The translations under genes were made by a program, and so were the position numbers. DNA of 64,000 nucleotides from NCBI GenBank assembly GCA_037039685.1, contig JAWNGF010000006.1, positions 992,001-1,056,000 on the forward strand, given 5' to 3'. Origin of the DNA: Ceratobasidium sp. AG-K. Lineage: Eukaryota > Basidiomycota > Agaricomycetes > Cantharellales > Ceratobasidiaceae. The notes below the pieces were generated by a model. The model saw only the letters and a list, made by a program, of their open reading frames with translations, was not told where the DNA came from and ran no database searches. Shown piece after piece: positions 53,459-63,671 of this stretch (within the stretch, counting starts at the first letter, position 1; each line of letters opens with the position of its first letter).

Positions 53459-56141
53459 CTGATCGACGTGGAGGTTCGGGCTGAACAACTGGCGGCTCTG
53501 GATCGACTGGCTCTGGCTTGATTTGCAGCTCAATATTGGACTCGGACTTGGGCTCTTCTGGCTTGGACTCGGACTCGGACTCTTGCTGGCGCTCTGACTT
53601 GTGGCTTTCTGGCTCTGGCTCAGCAGCGTTCTCAGGCGACAGCTCGGGGTGCTCCTGGTCGCCCACTTTCTTGGGGAACCCGTCCTTGAAGTCCTTGATT
53701 ACTACTTGCTGTTGGGTCTCGCCTCCTTAATTGAATACAACGTCACGTGACGTGATTACGCGACCAATCGGGCGCTGGATGAGTATGTGCGCCTTGCGAC
53801 CTGGAGCAAATCCAAGGTAAGTGCATTCAAGCAAACGTGCCTGCAGCTTTGTGCGTTGACCATCGGGTACTTGAGCCCATGCCTTGCATCCAAAGGTTCA
53901 GAGCCGGGATACGTCGGGTAATTTGCCCGTAAAAATTTCGTCCGGGGTTTTACCGTCAAGTGCCCGTTTTGGTGTTACATTCCAGATGTATGCGGCGTGG
54001 ATGATTGCGAGCCCCCAGTATTTGTCGGGTAAGTCTGCGTCCGCTTGCATTGCTCGCTGACTGTCGTTTAATGTGCGAATCGCTCGCTCTGCAATGCCGT
54101 TGCTTGCCAAGGAGTCCACCTCGGTCTTCTGGTGCTCAATCCCTTGCAATTTCAGCCAGGTTTCAAAGGCGTTTGATGTGTATTCGCCTCCGCCGTTGGT
54201 CTGTAAGTGTTTGATTCGCTTGCCTGTTTGATTCTCCACTGACGCTTTTAGCTCTTGGAAGTGCTTTGCGTACTCGTTCTTGTGCTTAAGTAAGTGAACA
54301 AATATCTTGCGGGACTTATTGTCAATTGTGACAGCAAAGTACTGATAGCCTTGAATCGCCTGAACGGGTGTCGGGCCGTGTAGGTCGCTATGGAGCAGCT
54401 CAAGTACGTCGGACGCTTGATTAGTTGACGTCGGAAACGGGGCGCAAGTTTGTTTGCCTTTAAGACACAGCTCACATTTCAGTTTTGGAGGTAAGCAACT
54501 GCCTACAATATCCATTCCTTGAATGGCGCCCTTTTTGACCATATCCAGGACGTATTTGTAGTTTATGTGTCCTAGACGACAGTGCCAGGTATGTAAATCA
54601 GCTCAAGCAATGTGACTGGCCGTATATGCGATGAATTTGCTTGCTTCTAGGTTGTCCTTGTCGTTTAGGCTTTTTGGTTCGATTGTAGCAATGTAGGCGG
54701 TAGGTTCTGCATGTTTAACGCGCGCATTTAGTTGGTATAGTTGGACTCCTAACTTGCGTGCGTAGCCGATCTCGGGTCCACGACCCTTATTCTCAAGCAG
54801 CCTTGCATCGTCATTGCCAAACATAACAAAGGTGCCGCGTTTGGCAAGCTGTTTGACTGACATAAGACTGGCGTGCAGTCCAGGTACGTGCAGCACACTC
54901 TCGATCGCCATATCAGTCTCCTTATGGGCTCCGTTGCGTAGCATAAGCATCACTCGGCCAATTCTGGTCGCATTTGTCAGGTTTCCGTTGCCCACTCGAA
55001 CTGGAATTGGTGGTACCAATGGCTGGTAAGTCAAAAACCATGCTTGATTTTGAGTCATATGTTTTGATGCGCCAGAGTCGAGCAGCCATGTGTCTCTGGC
55101 TGACGGATTGTCCACGGCCGGCATTGCATATATTGATGGCATGTCCTTGGGTTCAGCAGGCGTCAGAGCCACTTTGGCCGACTCGGTTTTAGGTACGGAA
55201 CTCAATTCGCTTGGTTTTGATTCAGTTGACTTAGCGGCTTGTCGCTTTTGGTGTGGTCCAGTCCCTTCCGCTCCGCCTCCTTTAGCCCAGCATTCTTTTT
55301 TCGTGTGCCTGGGCTTGGCGCAATTATTGCATAGGGGACCCTTTGCCTTCTTCTTGCCTTTCGGGTTGCTCGGCTTCTTGGATTTGGGCTTTGAGGCTTG
55401 AGCATACATCACCATAAGTCCGCCTCCTTTCTTCTGTTGTTCCTCTTCAGCTAATGCCGCTTTGACAACGGTGTCGGGCGTAATGTAACCGTTCTGGCTG
55501 GACATCTGGATGACCGTGCTGACAATTGCATAGGACAGGGGGAGCGCATTCATGAAGACTTGCACAAGCATAAGGTTGGTAACGTTTTCTCTGAGGGTTT
55601 TCATTTTGGACGCAGTTGATTGGATCTTGTTAAATGCAATAGATAAGTCCTCGTCTTCCTTGATTTTTGCGTTCATGAATTGCTGATAGTAAAAGGATAG
55701 AGATTGCATCCCTTTTCCTTCCCAGCGCTCAATAATTTTTGTCCATGCCTCATGCGCCGATGTCGTCTTGATCATGTCAGCCATCGCCCCATCTTCCATA
55801 TTCAAGGTAATCTGAGCAAATGCATTGTCGTCTTGTTTTTGCCATTTTTTGATTGCTGACTTATTTTCCGACACTTTTGCAGAGTCTTTCTTATTGGTCT
55901 CGGTGAGCGGTTCAGGCGGTACTTCAGTGCCGTATGCGATCCTGAGCAGTCCTCAAATTTGTAGGACCGTTGTTTGGCGGAACTTCCACAAATCATAGTT
56001 GGATCCGTTGTCCTTCAAGAGGGGGATCTCGTAGGTTTTCTTGCTAAGGTAAGTGTTGGTCGATGCCATTGTTGAGCTAGTAGCATTTACAGCGCTAACT
56101 GGGTCCTCTTCTGCTTCACTTTTGACGCTACCAGGGCTCAT
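53459..56141 (-). pseudogene. Copia element 2: gag, protease, integrase
   Basis: The minus strand starts MSPGSVKSEAEEDP at 56141. Gag has a CCHC-like knuckle (CNNCAKPRHTKKEC, with R for G). Protease LLDSGASKHMT is intact (about 55080). Integrase spans 54542-53898 (LHSDLHGPTPVQ, TNGGGEYTSNAFETW, SNGIAERAIRTLND). A linker rich in Ser-Glu repeats follows to the Ty3 edge. Stops: TGA at about 55954, TGA at 54603-54605 (same codon as 20746 in copia element 1), TGA near 53897 and TAA near 53729. Confidence 0.92.
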
Positions 56142-56145
56142 AACC

Positions 56146-56414
56146 TCTTGCGATTAGCGCAGTGCCAAGCTAGATAGTTTTGTATCTCAGCTTGTGCTAC
56201 TTGAGAGTAGAGAACTCGCATATATATACCTAGATAGTTTTGTATCTACAGGAAATATAAGCAATAGAAAAGAAAAGTAAAAACTAAACTATACCTCAGC
56301 TTGTGCTACTTGAGAGTAGAGAACTGAGGGTAAAACTTCCGCGAAGCGTGCGTCCATGTGGACACAATCACGTGGTGCGCATATATCTACGTATAAGACT
56401 GTATATATTCAACA
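56146..56414 (-). repeat. 5' LTR of copia element 2
   Basis: 269 bp, about five differences from 44560-44828. GGTT and the gag ATG (56141) follow directly on the minus strand. Confidence 0.93.
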
Positions 56415-56514
56415 GTACAACCACGGTTCATTCATTGTTGGTCGCGTATCAGCCGGCGGAGCTCTTAAATCTGTCCGAGCCTTCTTTCTACGGCGTTACT
56501 ACCATAAGCGCTGA
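56415..56514 (+). pseudogene. Exon of an unidentified gene, 3' part
   Basis: Continues the frame at 44406-44559 through the GTACA duplication: YNHGSFIVGRVSAGGALK, then RAFFLRRYYHKR and a TGA at 56512-56514. The stop may be the true end or may lie in an unrecognised intron. Family unknown. Confidence 0.45.
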
Positions 56515-58640
56515 AAAAAGTATCTAAATATAGGATAGAATCGAGGGAACCATTCGCCTAAGTACTAAATACACCCTCCATCATTGCATCTGACAATTGG
56601 TCTACGACCGCCAGAAAGTTCGCAGGTGATGTGGCCACCAGCATTGCAAGGAATATTCTGCTCTCGGCTCCTAGCCCCACATATGGGTTAACAAAAATAT
56701 TATATCACTGAAGGTACATAGGAACTCCATCGGGATGCCTGGCCAGGGATGGATTCAATATCACACAAAATACCGTAGGAAGTCAGGCAGGTCGAATCGT
56801 CAATGCCTGTTGCCTTTTCCCCTCCCATGCTCAACCCTTCACCTGCGACCTCGTTGCCGTGACCCAGCGTGCCGGGGTTCCCTACTCTTACCTTAGGATA
56901 TTAATACCGTTTGAAGAAGCTAGTGGTTATGCAAGACGGGAGGGAAAGAAGGGGCTCACGCTGTTGGAACGTTCCACTTCCTCAAGGATCGCTCTTGGAG
57001 ACTTGAAGACCCCCTTGGGGACGTCTCATAGTTCTAGTGTGCTTTCCCTGACCTCTCCATAATTCAACCGCTTGCATAATCCTCCTCGGTCCGATGAGTC
57101 ACGTCTACCGTCGATAGTTTCAGTACGTTCCCCGGCAGGAATTACAGCTATGGGAATGTATAATAGTTACGGCTCCGGGGTGGGAAGGTCATGGTCACTT
57201 GCGATTCGTGAGGTTCATGTGTGGTCGATCCCGTTCGAAGGGAGCAGAGTAGAATGGTTATTGTCCGGGAGGCCAATTGTCCCTGGGTATCTCATGTGAT
57301 GCTGGTTCCACGGAGTTGGGCCGCAAAGGCAAGGCGTGCTTCCGGCTATGGGCTTGATATCCATGAGCACATGTGTCGCATTTGTTGGTTCCATAACTCA
57401 CCCCCAACTTGCTTCTGATTTTCGCTTTGATCTCGATTCATTTATTTCTCCTCGCAATCTAATCGTTCATTGGTTGATGCGATTTAAAAGAGAATTTGAT
57501 GAAAGAGTACCGGGATACATACTTTCCTTCCGTGTCTCTCGTATACTTCATCCCAGAATGAAATGCTTGAGTTAAGTGTACGTAGTAATGGTCTGATCAG
57601 CTACGGCATGGCCAATGGTGGAAGGGGGTCCGCTGGTCTGTTGGCTCAACTTCAATGGGCCCAGATCCAGCCAAAGACACATGGGTAACGGATAGACAAG
57701 GCATCCCGATGAGAGCGACCCAGATATAGGCTCGCAAGGAGATACTGGGGCCAGAGCAGTCGGAGTTCAGGCAATGAGATACGTTGCCACTACGCGACCT
57801 TAGTTTGGGTCTCGACGACATCAGAGCGGTAACTTGATCAATATCCCTGTCGACTAATTTTAGGGACAATTTCACTAGGACTTGTGGATGCCACAAGGCA
57901 GATAGCGACTGCATACTGGCGATTAGCATAAGAGAACTCGCGGTCTGCTCGTAATCACCTCCGGGAACGCTAGGACAGTCGAAACCAGGTCGGTCAACAC
58001 CCGAAATGCCGGGATCGGTCCCGGTGCAGTCAATATGGTGTCTCTGTCCGAGAGCACGGTGTCTAGATATCTGTATTACATCCAAATACAAGCTTGAGTG
58101 TCCAAAGCAAGGTTACTCCCACACTTACCGCTGATGTTGAGAACAGAGGGCAGGTCTCAATGCGGGCCAGCGCGGTGGGGTATAAATTTGTGCCACCAAT
58201 AAATGCTACAAGATCAAGGAGAAGGTGCCCCGGAAGGTACAACAAGTTTACAATAAGTCGTTACGGATGAAGTGGCTGGATCCAGCAGCCGCGTGGCGCG
58301 TCACATACGCGTCACCAAAGAGATATAGCCACGGGGACCGATCACTGATCGACAGAAACAAGGTTTGATGGATCACCCGATACTCTCCGCTGTGGTCAGA
58401 CATTGTGCAGAATGGGATCAGTCCCTTCGCAGTGTGTATGAAAGGGGTATTGAGCATCTATATACTCGCTAGGCCTGCTGGTGTGATTGCATGGACGGGC
58501 ATATCTGCGAGAGTCCAACTCGTCGACGTCTGCAAGCTTCAAGGACAGAATTGACCCTGACGCAAGCACCTGGCACCACCATCAAACGCGCCCCCGGTCC
58601 CAACCACCCTATCTCCGTCACTAGCTAGATGCTCGGGCCC
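56515..58640. other. Intergenic, possible eroded exons
   Basis: A minus-strand stretch at 58250-57950 reads LLLDLVAFIGGTNLYPTALA up to a good donor (GTAAGT at about 58130), and a frame beyond it is coding-like (SDRDTILTAPGPIPAFRVLT). The phases do not join cleanly and no family is recognised. The rest shows only short frames. Confidence 0.4.
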
Positions 58641-58659
58641 GCCAGAGATAGCGTACCAG

Positions 58660-59761
58660 TCAATATAATGGAATCGACATTGGAACTACTCAAAGTGGGG
58701 TCGCGTTTACATTCTTGCAACAGGGTGAGTCGAATCGAGTCGCGATCACGACTCGGGTGCTAATGAATCGATGGTTTTGTAGGCGCAAACCAAACTCTCC
58801 ACCGTGTCACGAAATGGCCAGGTCAGGAAGCTCAGAATCAGCAAAGCAAAATACCTACAATCATCTGGTATGACATGCACAATAAGGTATGATAGTAGCG
58901 AGTGTTGGCTATTGGCTTTGACAATATTTCGCTACCTAGGCGGTCTCATTTGGAGCCGAGGCACTTACCTACCAAGCCGAGGAAGCGGCAGAAGACAACG
59001 GTTGGCGGCTGGCCGAGCACTTCAAGCTACATTTACATCCAAACGATATGCAAGCAAAGCACAAGCTCGAACTTCGTCGTGAGTACTACCCGCAGCCTCG
59101 TAACTCACTACTCACAGGGCAAATCCATAGAGTTGCCGAATGGAGTATCTCTGCGGCAGATTTATACCGATTTTCTTGGCTACCTACTCAAACACACTCG
59201 GGCGTATTTTGAAGATTGGATTCTGGACGGCAAGCAACTTTGGAGTGCGTACAGTCCAACGATGGAGGTCGTGATCGCGCATCCCAACGGATGGGGCATC
59301 CGCGAGCAAACGTTTCTTCGACAAGCTGCCGTGGATGCCGGACTCGCAACCGTTGACAAAGCCCGCTCCAAGATTCGGTTTGTAACAGAAGCCGAGGCGT
59401 CAGTTCATTTTTGCATCTACCATACGAACATGGGTAACCGGTTCCAAGTACGTAACACGCGATCCACAACCCCTGAAGCCGACTTTCCGTTTAGGCAGGG
59501 ACAAAATTCGCCGTGTGCGACGCTGGAGGATCCACCGTTGATACTACCCTGTATTCGGTACTATCTTCTCACCCACACCTCAAGCTTGAAGAACAACGAG
59601 CTTCGGCGTGTATGTCGTTCACAATCTTGCTCGCGTGTACTGAGATCAGTTTTTCAGGTGTCCAGGCTGGAGCTATATTCGTTGATGGTGAAGCCGAGAG
59701 ATATCTTCGTCAAGTATTCACGAACGCCGAACTCAGTTCCGAGGAGGTGAATGATTTCACA
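58660..59761 (+). pseudogene. Second Hsp70-like (HSPA12-type) gene, truncated by a Ngaro element
   Basis: Exons to 58724, 58783-58886, 58940-59078, 59118-59447, 59495-59609 and 59658-59761 carry the N-terminal half of the ATPase fold. Phosphate-1 motif YNGIDIGTTQSGVAFTFL is intact, unlike copy 1. Then IPTIIWYDMHNK, AVSFGAEALTYQAEE, SLRQIYTDFLGYLLKHTRAY, MEVVIAHPNGWGIREQTFL and IRFVTEAEASVHFC. Phosphate-2 is FAVCDAGGSTVDTTLYS, followed by VQAGAIFVDGEAERYLRQ. All junctions but one keep frame; the 59078/59118 pair is off by one, suggesting a 1-nt lesion or a misread intron. An upstream exon with the ATG was not resolved. Coding stops at the Ngaro terminal repeat (59762), so the C-terminal half is lost or lies right of the window. 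Confidence 0.8.
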
Positions 59762-59944
59762 ACTCAGCCTGCAGCGGCCTTGTCCGTGTGCGACGAGATG
59801 TGGGGTACGGCAAATGTATAATATGGATTAAATACATACAAGGAAGGGACAGAGACCGGTACGCGGTGATGCTGGGGTCCAGAGGGTCACCGGAGGTGAC
59901 GCTCGGATGAGTGGCCGGGCCGACCGCTCGCGAGCTGGGCTCGC
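59762..59944 (-). repeat. Ngaro terminal direct repeat, outer copy (B2)
   Basis: 183 bp, identical by eye to 60207-60389. Its left edge is the junction with Hsp70-like coding sequence. Confidence 0.9.
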
Positions 59945-60206
59945 GGGTGGGCGGCAAAACCAGGTCTCTGAAGAAAAGGGAAAGAAATCGAGCGGAGGGT
60001 GGGAGGGATACAAAAACGTGTGAGTATGGGGGCAGTCGCCGTCGCGCTGCGCGCGCGGGCGGACATCGCGTACGAATGTCGTAGTCTAGAGGTAATCGGA
60101 ACGGAACCAGAGACCCGAGGGCGTAATAAGCGCCCACGAGTCGGGCCGTTCTTTGCGGCCGAGTAGCGTATCTATTTCCTCCGCAGGCTGCGTCCTAGAT
60201 ACGCCC

Positions 60207-60389
60207 ACTCAGCCTGCAGCGGCCTTGTCCGTGTGCGACGAGATGTGGGGTACGGCAAATGTATAATATGGATTAAATACATACAAGGAAGGGACAGAGA
60301 CCGGTACGCGGTGATGCTGGGGTCCAGAGGGTCACCGGAGGTGACGCTCGGATGAGTGGCCGGGCCGACCGCTCGCGAGCTGGGCTCGC
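60207..60389 (-). repeat. Ngaro terminal direct repeat, inner copy (B1)
   Basis: 183 bp, identical by eye to the outer copy. The 262 bp between the copies (59945-60206) would be A2, expected to match the start of the element outside the window. Confidence 0.9.
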
Positions 60390-60501
60390 TCCCCGGGAAG
60401 AACAAGAAAGAGTGGGAGGCGTGGCCAACGAGGGGCGTGGAGCGCCCCCACCCAAAGACGGCCGAGATGTGGTGGCCGACAGCCGCGAAGCGAGAGCCTG
60501 G

Positions 60502-61549
60502 TCACCGTTTGAGGCGGAGGTGGCGAGCCGACTGGTGGTTTCTGGGCCTGGATAGGTCCGGTTGGTGGTCTTTCGTGTGCACGTACTCGGCATGTCGGGC
60601 TACGATTGATCCAAGGCCCCGCCAATAACGGTGGAAGGCGTCTGAACGCCATCGGCCCATTTCCTTCACGATGTCGGGGGGGACCCCTTTGTCCAGCAGT
60701 TCTGATGTCCCCCCTGCTCTAAACAAATGGCCTGTGAAGCGAGGGTAGCCGTGAGTGGACCATATTTCGTTGCATCGTGCCAGGAATTCTTCTTTCGTGA
60801 GGGCACGGAGAGTGCTGCTCTTGGGGCAGCGGAAAATGAAGATGTTCGAGCGGCTCGGCGGGGAGTTGTTTAGGCGTATAAGGCGTGTGATTGCGTAGAG
60901 AGGATCGACATCGGGGTCTTGGCGAGTGAGGATGATAGTTTGTCCGTTACGTTGGTTCGTCTTGGTTCGTGGGAGATGGAGTTCTCTCGAGCCGTTTGTG
61001 GATGAGCGCTTCCCGATGGACGTGATCGAGGGAAGAGCTGGGTTGGAAATGTTTCGTCGTGATGTTGAAAGGAGCTCGCCAAGTCGGCATTGGCCCCAGA
61101 AGGCTGTGGTCGCGACCGCAAAGACGGCTGTGTCGCGGGTGGCCTCGAGATCTAGATCCCTTCGGAGGATGTGGAGCATTTCGGATGTGACTGGGGGCCG
61201 AATGGCGCGCTTTGAGCTGTCTGGTGCAAGGTTCGCCACCCCGCGGAGCACGTATGCGAGACGTGTTCCGCCCAGCCAGCGTAAATTGTTCATCTCGTGC
61301 CAGGCCTTTAGGCCTGCTATCTGATTGGCTGCTGTGCTGCCTGACCGGACCTGTATGTGTGATGCGGCAAAGGCAGAGAGGGCGTATTCGTCGGCTGACT
61401 GGCGGGGCGAGTATTTGAAACCATAGGTGGAGCAGAATTTCTCAAAGCGTCGGCGCGCTGACTGGTAGTTTGTTTGTGTACATTTTGCTAGGCTGTGGTC
61501 CAGAGCCAGCTAGATGTTATTCGCCAGAGGTTTTGAGAGGACAGCCATA
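60502..61549 (-). pseudogene. Tyrosine recombinase of the Ngaro element (one nonsense codon)
   Basis: From ATG near 61549 (MAVLSKPLANNI) the frame meets TAG at 61510-61512, then is open to 60502. The N-terminal core-binding domain (CTQTNYQSARRRFEKFCSTY) is followed by the catalytic domain. Box I is FWGQCRLGELLST (first Arg). Box II is GHLFRAGGTSELLDKGVPPD (His-x-x-Arg). It then has GRW and the nucleophile Tyr in HRYWR, so the catalytic set is complete. The enzyme integrates the circular DNA copy. The TAG fits a CAG-to-TAG transition; initiation at the Met near 61293 would leave the catalytic part but lose the core-binding domain. Confidence 0.88.
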
Positions 61550-61667
61550 CTTTGCAGACGCACAGAACAGCCTGCAACAACACACGTGATCAGGATAAAT
61601 ATTTATTAATGGTCAGCCATTACATAAGGGAGTCCAAACACTGGCACAGGCTGTCTGACAGATGTGA

Positions 61668-63671
61668 TCATAAATACAATCGTTGTGTGAGTAACGCTAC
61701 AGGCTGGGGGATAGTGAACGACCAATTGAGGGGTGAGTATCCCAGTGGACGCATGCCTCTAGAAGGTTCATCGGCTGGGTTTGTTGCTGATGTAATGTAA
61801 CGGATAGATAAGTCAATGAGGTTTGATTCGGCTAACTTGAGTATCCGAATGAGAGCCTCGTTCTGGTGTGGATTACGTGAGCGACCTGCTTGGATGGCAT
61901 AGATCACACCCATGTTGTCGGAGAAGAACTGGACTGAGCACTCTTGGATCCCAAATCCCACAAGGGCTGAGAGTGCCATTTCGACCGCAATCATCTCTGC
62001 CCATCCGATGTCCATGCCTGGTTGGCGCCAATTCTTGTGAAGTCTCCATGCCGCAAAACGGTTCTCGACTATGATGCCAATGCCCGATGACGTGGAGGCA
62101 TCCATGTAGCATGGAGTCGGGTGTGGAGGGAAAGGTGGGCGGAGCTGGAGCAAGCATGGGGAGGAGCCCAGTGTGGAGATCCACCATTCTGCGTCTGACC
62201 TTGCTCGGGTGGAGATGTGATGACGGCTGTATTGGTGGGAGGCATGTCGGCTGAAGCTTGCCGAGAAGGAGATTAGACCGGCCAGATGTGCCCTTCCTTC
62301 TCTGATGACCTGGCAGCAGTGTATAAGCGAGCCAACAACCTTCTCAACTAGGGTAAGGGGAACCCTCTGGCCACTGCATAGCTTGCGGATCCGGGCCATG
62401 TGCTTCTCATGTTTGGTTGTGGATATGGACACCTGTCGGGTCCTGATGTCCCATTCAAAGCTGAGGTAGACAAAGGTGTAGGTGAATGGGCGGGTTTTGG
62501 ATGCTTTCCATGGCCAGCCTAGGTGTGCCGCTATCCCCAGGATATTGGCCTCTGAGACAGTGAAGACGGTGTTGGCAGGGCTTGACGGCGATCGGAAGAA
62601 GAGGAAGTCATCAACCCATTTGAAAACTGGGCCTATGCCGTGTTGTTTGTAGATGCGTGCAATTGCATCACCACAGTGCGCAAAGATGCCATTTGAACTT
62701 GCGGCCCCAAAGGGCACGCAGTGATCAATCCAGAACATGCCATCCCAGTGGACTACAATGTGGGCCTGGTCAGCAGGACGTACTGGCATCCGCCTGTAGG
62801 CGGAGTCCACGTCAAAGGTCGCAGCTTGGGTGCCAAGAGGTGCGGTGGCTACGAAGGCGGCTACTAAGTGGAAATAGCCCCATTCGCATTGGTAATTGTC
62901 TGGGTTGATCTCGTCGTTGAGTGCAGGGTGGGGTCCCTTCCCTCGAGGGAACAAGAAATCCTGAATGATTCGGAATTCTCCAGGGGTTGATTTTTCGACG
63001 ACTCCTAAGGGAGCTGTGCGGAATGGCCCAATGAGGCTCTCGAGATGGTTGGCGGTAAAGGGTCCCGAGTAGCGGTTTTTGGCGAGTTCTTTGGCAATAG
63101 CGTGACGGATGATATTGGGGCGGTCAAGCGCCGATTGGTGGTTGGGAGGGAATGACAAGGTGGATAACGAGCGTGTGGCCCCAATGCGGAAACCATAAAT
63201 TAAACCTGGAGGAACGTCCCCAAATTCCGACATGAGACCAAGTTTGGTGAGCTCGGCCTCCCAGGCATGAGGTCGGAGTGGGGTTGTGACCCAGCGCGGA
63301 TCACTTGGGGCATGTCTGGGCACAATGGTCCCGTTCGCCGCACAGGGAGCAGATATGGGGGCCGTGGGTGCAGTTTGGGGTGGTGCATGGGCCATTGACG
63401 CCATTATGCCCGTAACAGAAACCCCTCCCAGCAATGGTCCACTGGCCGTCTGGGCCCTTGGATATGAGGATGTTACGACCGGATCGCTGTTTTGACTCGG
63501 GGCAATTTTGCAGGCTATGACCTGTATACCCGCATCGAAAACAGACTTTCCGTGAGCTGCCCGAGGCCCTATTCCTTTGGGACGATTGGGGGCGTGAACG
63601 ACTGGCGTCGTAGCTTGGACGCCGGGCGTCGGCGGAATGGGAATGTCCCGATGAGGAGGCTGTGGGCACAC
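61668..63671 (-). CDS. Reverse transcriptase-RNase H of the Ngaro element
   Basis: 667 codons. The first about 125 are Pro/Ala-rich and overlap the gag-like ORF, so the true start may be internal or reached by frameshift. RT: SLIGPFRTAPLGVV, GEFRIIQDFLFPRGKG, AATFDVDSAYRRMPV, CVPFGAASSNGIF, VFKWVDDFLFF (catalytic VDD, about 370). RNase H: CYMDASTSSGIGII, GWAEMIAVEMALSA, VQFFSDNMGVIYAIQ, ITSATNPADEPSRG, with the D-E-D-D set visible. The RT is of the DIRS/Ngaro type, not LTR type. It copies the element RNA in the cytoplasm. No frameshift is seen. Confidence 0.93.
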   Translation of the reverse strand: MCPQPPHRDIPIPPTPGVQATTPVVHAPNRPKGIGPRAAHGKSVFDAGIQVIACKIAPSQNSDPVVTSSYPRAQTASGPLLGGVSVTGIMASMAHAPPQTAPTAPISAPCAANGTIVPRHAPSDPRWVTTPLRPHAWEAELTKLGLMSEFGDVPPGLIYGFRIGATRSLSTLSFPPNHQSALDRPNIIRHAIAKELAKNRYSGPFTANHLESLIGPFRTAPLGVVEKSTPGEFRIIQDFLFPRGKGPHPALNDEINPDNYQCEWGYFHLVAAFVATAPLGTQAATFDVDSAYRRMPVRPADQAHIVVHWDGMFWIDHCVPFGAASSNGIFAHCGDAIARIYKQHGIGPVFKWVDDFLFFRSPSSPANTVFTVSEANILGIAAHLGWPWKASKTRPFTYTFVYLSFEWDIRTRQVSISTTKHEKHMARIRKLCSGQRVPLTLVEKVVGSLIHCCQVIREGRAHLAGLISFSASFSRHASHQYSRHHISTRARSDAEWWISTLGSSPCLLQLRPPFPPHPTPCYMDASTSSGIGIIVENRFAAWRLHKNWRQPGMDIGWAEMIAVEMALSALVGFGIQECSVQFFSDNMGVIYAIQAGRSRNPHQNEALIRILKLAESNLIDLSIRYITSATNPADEPSRGMRPLGYSPLNWSFTIPQPVALLTQRLYL

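Larger units (their letters stand above)
44560..56414 (-). mobile_element. Copia element 2 (about 4.9 kb) with a Ty3 element nested in it
   Basis: 269-bp LTRs lie at 44560-44828 and 56146-56414, with a perfect target duplication GTACA (44555-44559, 56415-56419). Minus-strand gag-pol is colinear with copia element 1 but from a diverged family. Removing the nested Ty3 (46506-53453) and its duplicated GTGAC leaves 4902 bp. RT keeps HVDD and the protease keeps DSGA, but several nonsense codons are present. Confidence 0.95.
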
